Below, piece by piece: positions 54,280 through 64,000 of a DNA stretch of 64,000 bases. Within the stretch, counting starts at the first letter, position 1. Each line of letters opens with the position of its first letter. Source of the DNA: Corynebacterium sp. CNJ-954 (GTDB lineage Bacteria > Actinomycetota > Actinomycetes > Mycobacteriales > Mycobacteriaceae); assembly GCF_001942345.1 (NCBI RefSeq), contig NZ_MKKI01000011.1:62001-126000 (forward strand), given 5' to 3'. The translations under genes were made by a program, and so were the position numbers. Below the pieces are notes generated by a model. The model saw only the letters and a program-made list of their open reading frames with translations. It had not been told where the DNA came from and made no database searches.

Positions 54280-55866
54280 TCACGCTCCGGCCCGGTCGAC
54301 CGGACTGGTGTACAGCTCAAGTGCATCCAGGACCTGGGATGTCCCGGGCCTGGCGCCGCCGCTGAGGTCGGCCATCGTCCATGCAACGCGGAGAGTACGG
54401 TCGACCCCACGGTGCGATACCACCCCCACCCGCAGTTTCTCCTGCAGAAGTGCCATGCCGGCATCGTCGGCGGGATGCTCCCGGCGCAGGATCGGGCCTG
54501 GGACCGCAGCATTGGAGGCCCAGCGTTTCCACCGGTGCACTGAACGGTCCCTCGCCTCGATAACCCGGTCCCGGACCCTGGCGCTGGACTCTCCGGCCAC
54601 AGATGCCACATCATCCACCGGGATGAGGCCACTGGTGGGGTCGGTCCAGGTGCGCACCGACAGGTCCACCCGGTCCAGCAACGGCCCCGACAGCCTGTGA
54701 AGGTAACGGTCCCGGACACCTCCCCGACACCGGCAGTCCACCGGCTCCGCCGCCCCACAGGGACACGGGTTCGAGGCAAGTACCAGCTGGAACCGTGCGG
54801 GGAAGCGCACTGTGCCGTGATGGCGTGCCACGTCGATACGACCGGTCTCCATCGGGGTGCGTAGCAGTTCCAGTGTCCCGGTGGCGACCTCGGGGGCCTC
54901 GTCAATGAAGAGCACACCGTTGTGGGCGATGCTCACGGCACCGGGCCGGATCCTGCCACTTCCGCCACCGGTCAGCGCTGCTCTCGTGACCGAGTGGTGT
55001 GGAGCGACGAACGGCCGATCACCGCGCCAGACCTGCTCCAACCTGTCCCGGGCGCCGGCAACCGAGAGCACCGCCGCCGTTTCGAGCTGTTCGTCCTCCC
55101 GGAGAGGAGGGAGAATACCCGGCAGTCGTTCCGCCAGCATCGATTTTCCGGATCCCGGCGGTCCCGACAACCACAGGTGATGTCCTCCTGCAGCCGCTAT
55201 CTCAAGGCCGCGACGGGCCTCCTGCTGACCGCACACCTCCGAAAGGTCCGGTCCGGGGGCAGACGTCGGCAGGACATCCCGCTGCTGCAGTTCACACGTC
55301 CCGATTCCCTCCACCAGCTCGCCGCGGATCCACGGAGCCAGGTCTCGCAGGTGGGCAAGACCGACGACCTCCAGACCAGTCACCCGCGCAGCCCGGGAGG
55401 CCTCGACCCCGTTCCCCCGCGGCACCGCCGCACGGCAGAAGCCGGCGCGGTCCGCCGCCAGGAGCATCGGCAACACGCCGTCCACGGGCCGCACCGTGCC
55501 GTCGAGGCCGAGCTCCCCGAGCACGATCGTCGACCGGGATTCCTCTGCCGGGACCACTCCCTGAGCCACGAGGATCGCCAGGACCATCGGAAGATCGAAC
55601 CCCGACCCTCTCTTGGGGACAGAAGCCGGCGACAGGCTCATGACCACCCTGCTCTTCGGCCATTCCAGGCCGCTGTTGATCATCGCCGAACGTACACGGT
55701 CACGCGCCTGGACCACCGCCGTGTCACCCAGCCCCACAATGCTCATTCCGGGCAGTCCCCGACTGATGTCGCACTCCACCATCACCGGTGTGCCGCTGAC
55801 TCCGCTCAGGGCCATGCCGCGTGCCTGTCCCACCCGTACCGGAGAACGTTCACTGAACGTGGTCAC
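54280..55866 (-). CDS. comM: YifB/ComM family Mg-chelatase-like AAA+ ATPase
   Basis: A 528-residue protein thought to act as a branch-migration helicase during natural transformation. An N-terminal S5-like/Lon-like domain ('GLPGMSIVGLGDTAVVQARD', 'GSGFDLPMVLAILVAQGVVP') precedes the AAA+ core: Walker A 'LSGPPGSGKSMLAERLPGIL', Walker B 'GVLFIDEAPE', and 'MLASNPCPCG'-type region 'LVLASNPCPCGAAEPVDCRC', a Cys-rich loop. The C-terminal lid ends 'LDALELYTSP'. Its start overlaps the yraN stop (ATGA) and it is followed by dprA. Confidence 0.93.
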   Translation of the reverse strand: MTTFSERSPVRVGQARGMALSGVSGTPVMVECDISRGLPGMSIVGLGDTAVVQARDRVRSAMINSGLEWPKSRVVMSLSPASVPKRGSGFDLPMVLAILVAQGVVPAEESRSTIVLGELGLDGTVRPVDGVLPMLLAADRAGFCRAAVPRGNGVEASRAARVTGLEVVGLAHLRDLAPWIRGELVEGIGTCELQQRDVLPTSAPGPDLSEVCGQQEARRGLEIAAAGGHHLWLSGPPGSGKSMLAERLPGILPPLREDEQLETAAVLSVAGARDRLEQVWRGDRPFVAPHHSVTRAALTGGGSGRIRPGAVSIAHNGVLFIDEAPEVATGTLELLRTPMETGRIDVARHHGTVRFPARFQLVLASNPCPCGAAEPVDCRCRGGVRDRYLHRLSGPLLDRVDLSVRTWTDPTSGLIPVDDVASVAGESSARVRDRVIEARDRSVHRWKRWASNAAVPGPILRREHPADDAGMALLQEKLRVGVVSHRGVDRTLRVAWTMADLSGGARPGTSQVLDALELYTSPVDRAGA

Positions 55867-56330
55867 CAGCCCACCCCCTCATAGTGGGTGATCTCACCTG
55901 CGGTGATATCCAGGACGTCGAAGCGCACCACCGGCGCCCTGTGGTCCGGATTGCGGCGGAGCCACTCTGCGCCGGCATGCCGCATCGCGGCGAGCTTGGC
56001 CGGGGTCACCGCCTCCGCACCGGTGCCGTAGCGCCCGTCAAGACGCCACTTGACCTCGACGAAAACGATGGTGTCGTCGCTGCCCGTCTCTCCACCGGCG
56101 AGAACGATGTCCACCTCTCCACGCGCGGTGAAGAAGTTGCGGTCGAGCAACCGGTACCCGCGGTCAACGAAATAGGCGGCTGCCTCGTCCTCACCGGCTT
56201 GGCCGACCTGCCGGAGATTCCTGCGCGGACGTATCCCGCGGGGTGAGGGTCCTCCAGACGGGTCCTGGGGCCCACGGTGGCTGTGGTTGCTGTGGTTGCT
56301 GTGGTTGGGAGCGTTCGTGGCTGGCGACAT
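55863..56330 (-). CDS. UPF0102 (YraN) nuclease-fold protein
   Basis: A 155-residue protein. The family core is at residues ~42-150: 'GQAGEDEAAAYFVDRGYRLL', 'DRNFFTARGEVDIVLAGGET', 'TIVFVEVKWRLDGRYGTGAE' and 'VVRFDVLDITAGEITHYEGV'. The E-x(n)-D-x(n)-E-x-K arrangement is that of a restriction-endonuclease-like fold (GEVDI ... FVEVKWR). The first ~40 residues include an Asn/His/Ser-rich run. The stop overlaps comM. Exact activity is unknown, but it travels with the DNA uptake/processing genes. Confidence 0.92.
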   Translation of the reverse strand: MSPATNAPNHSNHSNHSHRGPQDPSGGPSPRGIRPRRNLRQVGQAGEDEAAAYFVDRGYRLLDRNFFTARGEVDIVLAGGETGSDDTIVFVEVKWRLDGRYGTGAEAVTPAKLAAMRHAGAEWLRRNPDHRAPVVRFDVLDITAGEITHYEGVGW

Positions 56331-56414
56331 AGCTCAGCACTCTGGCACACCACCGGGACTACCCCGTGCCGGTTCACCGTCATCTCTGCATGATGCTGTG
56401 GAGAACCGGATACC

Positions 56415-56423
56415 TGTGGACAA
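56415..56423 (-). promoter_or_regulatory. DnaA-box-like site upstream of yraN
   Basis: TGTGGACAA, the reverse of the actinobacterial DnaA box TTGTCCACA, at 56415-56423. A near match, TGTGGAGAA, lies at about 56397-56405. Both are in the spacer between DUF2469 and the yraN-comM-dprA unit. Confidence 0.35.
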
Positions 56424-56461
56424 ACGGACCGCCTGACCCGAAACACCACCCCGCTCAGGGG

Positions 56462-56767
56462 TCAGTCAGGCATACGCAGATCAGGCTTGTCGAGTTCCTC
56501 GATATTGACGTCCTTGTAGGTGATCACCCGGACGTAGCGGACGAACCGGGCCGGGCGGTACATGTCCCACACCCAGGCATCCGACATCCGCACCTCGTAG
56601 TAGACCTCTCCGTTTGCGTTACGGGGCAACAGCTCCACGGCATTGGCGAGATAGAACCGACGCTCGGTCTCCACAACGTAACTGAACTGGCTGACCACGT
56701 CCCGGTACTCACGGTACATGGACAGCTCCACGTTGGCCTCGTAGTCCTCAAGCTCCTCGGCGCTCAC
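56462..56767 (-). CDS. DUF2469 protein
   Basis: A 101-residue conserved actinobacterial protein of unknown function. It is rich in acidic and aromatic residues: 'EDYEANVELSMYREYRDVVS', 'FSYVVETERRFYLANAVELL' and 'MSDAWVWDMYRPARFVRYVR' with 'VITYKDVNIEEL' near the end. It is normally encoded between rnhB and yraN, as here. The start overlaps the rnhB stop by 4 nt, so it is translated as part of the lepB-rnhB unit. Confidence 0.93.
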   Translation of the reverse strand: MSAEELEDYEANVELSMYREYRDVVSQFSYVVETERRFYLANAVELLPRNANGEVYYEVRMSDAWVWDMYRPARFVRYVRVITYKDVNIEELDKPDLRMPD

Positions 56768-57444
56768 GGTTGCTGGTCATCTCCCTCTTCGATCGGCGGT
56801 CCGGCCTGCCACCGTCGGTGGGCGGCGGCCACATTGGAGTAAGTGTAACGGTGCTCGGGGGTCCCACCGAGCAGACTCACCGAGACCATGTGCGACGCAG
56901 TACCGTAACCCTTGTGTCCGGCCAGTCCGTAACCGGGATATTCGCTGTCCATCCGGGCCATCACCCGGTCGCGGGAGACCTTCGCCAACACACTCGCCGC
57001 AGAAATACAGCGGGCGATCAGATCCCCCTTGACCACGGGAAGGTGCGGCCGCGGAAAACCGTTGACCTTCATCGCGTCAGTGAGGATATAGCCGGGGCGT
57101 ACCTCGAGACGCGCCACGGCGCGTCGCATCCCGCCCAGGTTCGCGTGCTGGATGCCCCAGGTGTCCACGTAGGACGCCGGGACATGCACCACCGCCCAGT
57201 CATCGGCGACCTCCCTGACGACGTCGAAGAAGTGGTCTCGCTTCTTCGGTGTCAGCTTCTTGGAGTCGGTCAGCCCGCAGAGCTCAGGAATCGGGCCGGG
57301 CGGAAGGACGCAGGCCGCCACGGTCACGGGACCGCAGCACGCACCGCGTCCAGCCTCGTCGACTCCTGCGACCGGCCCCAGACCAGCCTTGTGCACAGCC
57401 CACTCCAGCGTCCTGCCGTCCGGCATGCTCCGCACCGGTGCCAC
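56764..57444 (-). CDS. rnhB: ribonuclease HII
   Basis: A 226-residue enzyme that nicks at ribonucleotides in DNA. 'GPVAGVDEAGRGACCGPVTV' carries the DE pair of the active site and the GRG loop, 'YILTDAMKVNGFPRPHLPVV' the third Asp, 'DLIARCISAASVLAKVSRDR' the conserved helix, and 'EYPGYGLAGHKGYGTASHMV' the C-terminal part. GTG 57444 lies 2 nt after the lepB stop. It continues into DUF2469. This gene is intact, in contrast to the broken RNase H-like gene near 9 kb. Confidence 0.94.
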   Translation of the reverse strand: MAPVRSMPDGRTLEWAVHKAGLGPVAGVDEAGRGACCGPVTVAACVLPPGPIPELCGLTDSKKLTPKKRDHFFDVVREVADDWAVVHVPASYVDTWGIQHANLGGMRRAVARLEVRPGYILTDAMKVNGFPRPHLPVVKGDLIARCISAASVLAKVSRDRVMARMDSEYPGYGLAGHKGYGTASHMVSVSLLGGTPEHRYTYSNVAAAHRRWQAGPPIEEGDDQQP

Positions 57445-57446
57445 CT

Positions 57447-58358
57447 CTACTGCTGGATATCCGGCGAAGCGACACCGCCGATACGGTCCAACGGCCAGAT
57501 CCTGGCGGTGACCTTGCCGACGACATCGTCAACCGGCACCGTTCCCTGGCGTTCATCGCCGATGTGGAACCGCGAATCGCCGGAGTTCGTCCGGTTGTCA
57601 CCCATCACCCACAGGTTTCCCTCCGGGACGGTCACCGGGCCGAAGTAGGCGCCCTGACAGGCGTCCGATCCGGTCATCGGATCGACCTGGTACGTCAGGG
57701 GTGAACGCGTGTACGAGTCGTCGACCTTCTTGCCGTCGACCATAACCCCGGGGTCACCCGCCTGACACTGCACGGTCTGTCCTCCGGTAGCAATAACTCG
57801 CTTGACCAGAGCATTCTCGTCGGGGGCGAGTATGCCGATGTAAGACAACGCGGTCTGGAGACCGCTGACGACACTGTTGTCGGACCGCTGTGAGACATAC
57901 TGGTCGTTCCAGGACTCAGGGCCGTTGAAGACGACGACATCGCCCGGCGACGGCTCGCCACCGAAACTGTAGGACAGCTTGTTGACGAAGATCCTGTCAC
58001 CGACGCAGTCCTCACACCCGTGCAACGTGGGCTCCATCGACTCCGAGGGAATCAGATAGGGGCGCCCGACAAACGAGTTGAACAGCGCCAGCAGCACCAG
58101 GGCGATCACCAGGATGATGGGGAACTCGACCCACCACGGGTACGTCCGCTTCTTCTTCCGTGCGGCCTCCTCCCGTCGTGCGGCCACCTTCTGCCGTTCC
58201 GTCATCGGGGCCTGCTCGACGGTGCTCGGCGTACTCTGACGGGACCCCCACGTGTCGTCCACGTCTGTCGTGTCCGGCACATCAGTGCGGCCTGCACTTC
58301 CTGCAGCAGCGCCGTCGGTCGTGGTGCCCGTGTCGTCGGGGTCGTTCGGATCAGTCAC
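57447..58358 (-). CDS. lepB: signal peptidase I
   Basis: A 303-residue membrane-anchored serine protease that cleaves Sec and Tat signal peptides. A long acidic cytosolic N-terminus (residues 1-73) precedes one transmembrane helix ('WWVEFPIILVIALVLLALFN'). The catalytic pair is Ser107 in 'YLIPSESMEPTLHG' and Lys186 in 'NALVKRVIATGGQTV'. 'GNLWVMGDNRTNSGDSRFHI' is box E. A Cys-containing insert ('CEDCVGDR') just after the Ser is common in actinobacterial LepB. First gene before rnhB on this strand. Confidence 0.95.
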   Translation of the reverse strand: MTDPNDPDDTGTTTDGAAAGSAGRTDVPDTTDVDDTWGSRQSTPSTVEQAPMTERQKVAARREEAARKKKRTYPWWVEFPIILVIALVLLALFNSFVGRPYLIPSESMEPTLHGCEDCVGDRIFVNKLSYSFGGEPSPGDVVVFNGPESWNDQYVSQRSDNSVVSGLQTALSYIGILAPDENALVKRVIATGGQTVQCQAGDPGVMVDGKKVDDSYTRSPLTYQVDPMTGSDACQGAYFGPVTVPEGNLWVMGDNRTNSGDSRFHIGDERQGTVPVDDVVGKVTARIWPLDRIGGVASPDIQQ

Positions 58359-58439
58359 GGCAACAGACGTTACCAGTCAATGGTTCCAGGTCCGCTTCCC
58401 AACGAGGCCTGTCTCCCCTTTTACGGCCCGGATGCCGAC

Positions 58440-59396
58440 TCAGAACTCCGCGAAGCGCCAGTACAGCTTCTGTTCCTTGAAGGCCGCGTTGATCCAGGTG
58501 TCGTAGGCATGGATGCCGACCGGGGTGTAGGTGATGGTCACGTTGTCCTTTCCGTGCAACCTGGTCCACAGGTCCCATGCCGCTGTGGCCCCGAGGCTGC
58601 CGACCTCAATCCCTGCTCCGGCCACTGTGGTTCCGAGATCGTAATCGCTGCGCGCGTCCGGGATACCCGTGGCGACCGCCATATGTACCGGCATGGTGAG
58701 GTTCCCGACGTTGATCCACGGGTTGTCCTGCATCCGGGAGCGTTCAGAGTCCCATGGAACACCCGCATTGTCCTCACCGTGGGTGATCGCCGTACCGTCC
58801 ACCGCCAGTCGCCCAGCCAACATCTGGTTGTTGTAGAAACCGCTCAGCGCCAGAACAGACCGGTACATCCCCGGGTGTTTCGAGGCGAGGTTCACCGCCG
58901 AATACGCTCCCATACTCAAACCCACAACTCCCGTCCGTTCGCGTCCCCCGTCCGGCACATCGAATTCCCTCTCAAGATAGGCGGGCAGCTCCCGTGTGAG
59001 AAAAGTCTCGTACTTGAGTTCCTTGCCGTTCGGTGCGGTGGAGTCCCAGTCGACCCAGAACGATCGTGAATCCGCCGAGGGAAAGACGATCGTCGCATCA
59101 TCGTCGGCGACGTAATCCATCGCCCTGCCGCTCCACCCGTCTCCCCCGTCAACCCCGTCGAGGAATTGGATGACCTTGTCATTGCCCGGCGTGACGGCAG
59201 GCTTCACCACCACCGGGACGGCCCGCTGCATCGACTCGGACCAGACGTTGCACGTCACAGACGCGGCAGTGTGGTGTCGACACGTGTCCGGCGTGTCGGC
59301 GGCAGCACCCGGCACGCCGGAGATCAGCGAAACTCCGGTGGCCGCCACCAGAGTGGCCAGGACTTTACGGGCGATACCCCCACATGAAATCGTCAT
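58440..59396 (-). CDS. corynomycolyl transferase-like secreted esterase (antigen 85 family)
   Basis: A 318-residue exported enzyme that probably transfers corynomycolic acids onto trehalose or arabinogalactan. Signal peptide residues 1-33 ('KVLATLVAATGVSLISGVPG', cleavage near AAA-DT). Nucleophile Ser161 in 'GVVGLSMGAYSAVNLASKHP' and His296 in 'VGIHAYDTWI'; 'IQFLDGVDGGDGWS' is the acyl-site loop. 'FPSADSRSFWVDWDS' matches mycolyltransferase strands. It lacks the C-terminal LGFP repeats of the largest member. ATG 59396 has TACCTT 7 nt upstream, so it may be leaderless. Confidence 0.85.
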   Translation of the reverse strand: MTISCGGIARKVLATLVAATGVSLISGVPGAAADTPDTCRHHTAASVTCNVWSESMQRAVPVVVKPAVTPGNDKVIQFLDGVDGGDGWSGRAMDYVADDDATIVFPSADSRSFWVDWDSTAPNGKELKYETFLTRELPAYLEREFDVPDGGRERTGVVGLSMGAYSAVNLASKHPGMYRSVLALSGFYNNQMLAGRLAVDGTAITHGEDNAGVPWDSERSRMQDNPWINVGNLTMPVHMAVATGIPDARSDYDLGTTVAGAGIEVGSLGATAAWDLWTRLHGKDNVTITYTPVGIHAYDTWINAAFKEQKLYWRFAEF

Positions 59397-59477
59397 GCTG
59401 GACAAGGTACAGCGGTGCCCCTCCCCGTATGCGGCTTCCGCCGCAATAGCCCCGGTCACCACACCCGTCCGTGTCGG

Positions 59478-61019
59478 TTACCGCAACGGCGGGCCCCACC
59501 GCGCCTCGTCCCGGAGCTTGCCTTTGAGAAGTTTCCCGCCGGGGTTGCGTGGCAGCGGTTCATCAACGACGATCAAGTACTGCGGGACCTTGAAATCAGA
59601 CAGTGACCGGGAGACCCTGTCAATCACGGAAGCCTGGTCGATGTCGACACCATCGGTGTACAGGATCGCGCCAACTTTCTCCCCCATCACGTCATCGGGC
59701 ACCGCGATCACCGCAGCGTCAACGACCTCCTGCAGAGCCGTCAGTGCGGACTCCACCTCAATACTGGAGATGTTCTCACCACCTCGGTTGATGATGTCCT
59801 TCGCCCGATCGATGATGTACACCCGACCGGCTTCGTCGACGCGGACGATATCACCGGTGTGCAGCCATCCGTCGATGACCGTCTCCACAGTTTCCTCGGG
59901 ACGCCGCCAGTACCAGGTGGCCACATTCGCACCGCGGGCAACGAGTTCTCCGACCAGAGGATCATCAGGGTCTATGGGGTCAACCCCCAACTCCACGGAC
60001 GGGGCAGCATAACCTACCGAGTCAGCGTGCTCGACACCGTCAGCGTGCGGCAGCATCGTCAACACCGAGCTTGTCTCGGTCATGCCGTAGCCGTTACCCA
60101 CCTCGGCCTGGGGAAAAGCTTCGTGCAGCGTCTTGACCAGCGACGGCGCAATGGGCGCGCCCCCGTACGTGACCCACCTCAACGTTGCGGTGTCCACCTC
60201 AGCGAATCTGTCGTGCCGCACCAGCAACGCGTAGATGGCCGGCACCGTCACAATGAAGTTGATGTGATCGTCCCGTAACGAATCGATGAAGACGTCCTGG
60301 TCGAACGCCGGCATGATCCGCGCGGTTCCACCCATCCAGAGTGCCGTGAGCAACTGGGTGTTGCATCCGGTGACGTGGAACAGCGGAACGCTGATCAAGG
60401 TACGTAGTTCACCGGGTGCCATCAGACCGAAGTCGAGGTTGCGCAGGCAGTTGGCCACGTTGGAGAGGAAAGCCTCATGGCTCGTCGGTACACCTTTCGG
60501 GTCCCCGGTGGTCCCGGAGGTGTAGAAGAGTGCAGCAATATCGTCGAGGCCCAGCCCCTCCTCCAGATAAGGGTCGCCGACCGGCAACGGCATACCGTCA
60601 ACGAGGTCGACGGTGGTACCGGAATCCTCGAGGACAAATGCGGTTTCAGCCGGTGTTGAGCGGGTGTTCACCGCGACAACGACACCACCCGCCATGATCA
60701 CACCCCAGAAAGCTGTCACCCAGTTCACTCCCGCGTGGTACCTGACAGCCACACGGTCGCCACGTTGAAGACCGCCCTCCTTCAGTCCTCCCGCGACCCG
60801 CTGTGCGGTCTCCCAGAGTTCACGGTACGTCGCACTGTCTCCGCCGACCTCACTGACCGCCTCTTCGTCGGGTCCCCGTTGGACCGACGCCCCCAGCATG
60901 GCAACCAGTGACTCCGGCAGTTCCGCCCACCGGCGCACTCCGGCGTCGTCACAAACGATGCCGTGGTCAGCGTACGGATTGTGCCTGCGACCCACGACCG
61001 TGATCCGATCTGAAACCAT
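59478..61019 (-). CDS. AMP-dependent acyl-CoA synthetase
   Basis: A 513-residue adenylate-forming enzyme that activates a carboxylic acid to its CoA ester. The P-loop motif is 'ALFYTSGTTGDPKGVPTSHE'. 'GNGYGMTETSSVLTML' is motif A5, 'GWLHTGDIVRVDEAGRVYII' with 'DRAKDIINRGGENISSIEVE' motifs A7-A8, and 'LPRNPGGKLLKGKLRDEARW' carries the A10 Lys. 'FHVTGCNTQLLTALWMGGTA' lies in the acyl pocket. Medium-chain or aromatic acids are plausible. ATG 61019 follows AGGAG. It is divergent from the lactonase-type gene, possibly a coregulated pair. Confidence 0.9.
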   Translation of the reverse strand: MVSDRITVVGRRHNPYADHGIVCDDAGVRRWAELPESLVAMLGASVQRGPDEEAVSEVGGDSATYRELWETAQRVAGGLKEGGLQRGDRVAVRYHAGVNWVTAFWGVIMAGGVVVAVNTRSTPAETAFVLEDSGTTVDLVDGMPLPVGDPYLEEGLGLDDIAALFYTSGTTGDPKGVPTSHEAFLSNVANCLRNLDFGLMAPGELRTLISVPLFHVTGCNTQLLTALWMGGTARIMPAFDQDVFIDSLRDDHINFIVTVPAIYALLVRHDRFAEVDTATLRWVTYGGAPIAPSLVKTLHEAFPQAEVGNGYGMTETSSVLTMLPHADGVEHADSVGYAAPSVELGVDPIDPDDPLVGELVARGANVATWYWRRPEETVETVIDGWLHTGDIVRVDEAGRVYIIDRAKDIINRGGENISSIEVESALTALQEVVDAAVIAVPDDVMGEKVGAILYTDGVDIDQASVIDRVSRSLSDFKVPQYLIVVDEPLPRNPGGKLLKGKLRDEARWGPPLR

Positions 61020-61213
61020 CGAAGAACTCCTGTGCGATCCGGACGACGAAACGGCCGGACGCAGTGCCGGTCGCCCACAATATAGTTGTGATGCAGAACA
61101 CACTAGGGCATACTTGCTGAAAATGAAACCGGATTCAAGAAGTACCGGGGCGGTATCAGTCCTCTTCTTCATCGAGGTCCACCTGCATCCGTCACGCCAG
61201 TAAAGGAGAAGAC

Positions 61214-62191
61214 ATGAGCACCGTGGAAACCGTCAAAGGCCCCATTGACATCGATGACATGGGCATCACCCTGATGCACGAGCACATCTTCACGATCGGC
61301 ACGGAAATGCGCCAGAACTTCCCGGACTATCCGGACCCCTGGGATGAGGAGCAGCGTGTCGCCGACGCTGTCGCCAAGGTGAATGCCGTCTACGAGAAGG
61401 GTGTGCGGACTCTCGTCGACCCGACGGTGATCGGCCTCGGCAGGTACATACCGCGGATTCAGCGGATCAACGAGCAGGTCGAGATGAACATCATCGCGGC
61501 GACCGGCATCTACACCTACCACGAGGCACCGGTGCAGTTTCACTTCACCGGGCCGGGCCGGGTCTTCCCGAAGGAGGTTGACCCGATGACCGAACTGTTC
61601 ATCGGCGACATCCGCAACGGAATCGCCGATACCGGGGTGAAGGCCGGCCTGCTCAAGTGCGCCATCGACGAATACCATCTGACCACCGATGTGGAACGGG
61701 TGATGAGAGCCGTCGGACAGGCTCATGTCGAAACCGGCACGCCGATCACCGTGCACACCCACGCCGCCGACAGGACCGGTCTTATTGCTCTACGCGTCCT
61801 CGGCGAGGAGGGCGTGGACCTGACCAAGGTCGTGGTCGGGCACAGTGGAGACACGACGGACACCGACTACCTCAGGGAACTCGCCGACAGCGGCGCCGTT
61901 CTGGGAATGGACCGCTTCGGAATCGACACCTTCTCCCCGTTCGAAGACCGGGTCAATACGGTGGTGGCGATGGTGGACCTGGGGTACACCGACTCCATGG
62001 TGTTGTCGCACGACGCCTCCTGCTACTCGGACTTCTACAGCATCGAGGACGTCACCACGGCCCTACCCAACTGGCACTTCACGCATATCCACGATGACGT
62101 GCTCCCGGCGCTGCGGGAGCGCGGGGTCACCGACGACCAGATCGAGACCATGATGGTGCACAACCCACGGAAGTACTTCACCAAGCCCTGA
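61214..62191 (+). CDS. phosphotriesterase-family lactonase
   Basis: A 325-residue binuclear-metal TIM-barrel hydrolase. Metal ligands: His22 and His24 in 'LMHEHIFT', Lys148 (carbamylated Lys) in 'AGLLKCAID', His181 (HTH at 181-183), His210 ('VVVGHSGDT') and Asp267 ('VLSHDASCY'). The sequence fits phosphotriesterase-like lactonases and related enzymes better than true organophosphate hydrolases. A lactone opened here could give the acid used by the divergent acyl-CoA synthetase. AAGGAG lies 6 nt before the ATG, and a strong terminator follows. Confidence 0.9.
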   Translation: MSTVETVKGPIDIDDMGITLMHEHIFTIGTEMRQNFPDYPDPWDEEQRVADAVAKVNAVYEKGVRTLVDPTVIGLGRYIPRIQRINEQVEMNIIAATGIYTYHEAPVQFHFTGPGRVFPKEVDPMTELFIGDIRNGIADTGVKAGLLKCAIDEYHLTTDVERVMRAVGQAHVETGTPITVHTHAADRTGLIALRVLGEEGVDLTKVVVGHSGDTTDTDYLRELADSGAVLGMDRFGIDTFSPFEDRVNTVVAMVDLGYTDSMVLSHDASCYSDFYSIEDVTTALPNWHFTHIHDDVLPALRERGVTDDQIETMMVHNPRKYFTKP

Positions 62192-62237
62192 CCTCTCCAC
62201 GCGACGCGCCCCTGATGAGGCGAAGGCCAGGAGACAC

Positions 62238-62277
62238 GCAGAACGCCCCGGAGCTGAGATGCTCCGGGGCGTTCTGC
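62238..62277. terminator. bidirectional terminator, 17-bp perfect stem
   Basis: The left arm 62238-62254 and right arm 62261-62277 pair without mismatch around a 6-nt loop (TGAGAT). It lies between the convergent lactonase and rplS genes, about 60 nt after the rplS stop, and can serve both. Confidence 0.85.
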
Positions 62278-62337
62278 CGGTTCGGCGTAAGTCCTGCACC
62301 CTCCACCGTCACTCGTACGGTGGAGTCACAGTGATAC

Positions 62338-62679
62338 TTAGCGCTTCTCCTTGATCTTGGCTGCCTTACCACGCAGGTCGCGGAGGTAGTACAGCTTCGC
62401 ACGACGGACCTTACCGCGGGTCAGGACGTCGATGTGATCGATGTTCGGGGAGTGGACCGGGAAGGTACGCTCCACGCCGACGCCGAAGGAAACCTTGCGG
62501 ACCGTGAAGGTCTCGCGGATACCGGAGTTCTGACGGCGGATGACGACGCCGCGGAACACCTGGACACGGCTCTTGGTGCCCTCGATGACCTTGACGTGGA
62601 CGTCGAGGGTGTCGCCGGGACGGAAGTCGGGGATGTCGCTACGCAGCTGTGCGGCGTCGACCTTGTCGAGATAGTGCAT
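62338..62679 (-). CDS. rplS: 50S ribosomal protein L19
   Basis: A 113-residue ribosomal protein at the 30S-50S interface. '[20 protein letters not shown]', '[20 protein letters not shown]', '[20 protein letters not shown]' and '[20 protein letters not shown]' cover the whole conserved protein, followed by '[18 protein letters not shown]'. ATG 62679 was chosen; a longer frame begins with unrelated residues. AAGGAAAC precedes the start at a suitable distance. Confidence 0.97.
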   Translation of the reverse strand: MHYLDKVDAAQLRSDIPDFRPGDTLDVHVKVIEGTKSRVQVFRGVVIRRQNSGIRETFTVRKVSFGVGVERTFPVHSPNIDHIDVLTRGKVRRAKLYYLRDLRGKAAKIKEKR

Positions 62680-62836
62680 GTTAGTTTCCTTGCTGTGTCT
62701 TCGATCGGACAGAGGACCCACGACCTGCTCAGACGAGCGGTACGCGTTCATGCCCACACCATTGAATTTTGGCACGTCCCCGCCCCGGTGAGGAGGCGGA
62801 GTTCACGCAACCCAGCCATTATGCCAGCGTCAGACC

Positions 62837-64000
<1,164 letters not shown>

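Overview
The window is high-GC actinobacterial DNA and almost certainly comes from a Corynebacterium or close relative. The evidence is mycothione reductase beside malate:quinone oxidoreductase, a corynomycolyl transferase-like secreted esterase, the actinobacterial families DUF2469, DUF2631 and DUF3558, start codons lying 7-8 nt behind TAcacT-type -10 boxes (leaderless mRNAs), and a gene order from map to rplS that follows the corynebacterial chromosome as I know it (pbp-map, ispG-rip1-dxr, rlmN, cdsA-frr-pyrH-tsf-rpsB, xerC-dprA-comM-yraN-DUF2469-rnhB-lepB, rplS). The genus is an inference from content; no database was consulted.

Layout. 0-6.6 kb: tail of an ATPase, cobA, mqo, a leaderless hydrolase overlapping mtr, and a frameshifted short-chain dehydrogenase. 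6.6-8.7 kb: a very small acidic porin-like peptide gene and a ProP-type osmolyte symporter. 8.7-19.9 kb: an accessory region full of decay (broken RNase H-like gene, broken hipA with an apparently intact hipB and its operators, a multiply disabled MksF/JetA (DUF3375) Wadjet-type gene, a truncated DnaQ-type exonuclease, a degraded unknown ORF) that ends in two intact, translationally coupled nuclease-helicase fusions: PD-(D/E)XK plus SF1 helicase, then GIY-YIG plus SF1 helicase. This pair is the best candidate for an undescribed system. 19.9-27 kb: a coupled catabolic operon (CitMHS carrier, AtuA/DUF1446 in two pieces, CoA-transferase subunits) with a divergent LysR gene, then an ornithine cyclodeaminase-family gene and a VOC protein. 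27-33 kb: esterase remnant, an unusual inverted repeat, and a polyol (D-arabitol-type) divergon xylB-deoR / transporter-mtlD. 33-37.4 kb: siderophore-binding lipoprotein behind a DtxR-like box, and a DUF3558 lipoprotein overlapping a long secreted-type, Gly/Ala-rich helical protein. 37.4-64 kb: the conserved housekeeping block with cell envelope, isoprenoid, translation and DNA-processing genes, mostly on the minus strand, ending in a partial tex-like gene.

Sequence quality matters here. tsf, which cannot be dispensable, carries a single-base deletion. dprA, the short-chain dehydrogenase (twice) and the ESX-like gene show the same lesion: one missing G or C in a short G/C run. I therefore read these as probable consensus errors, and read the multi-lesion genes at 8.7-16 kb as true decay.
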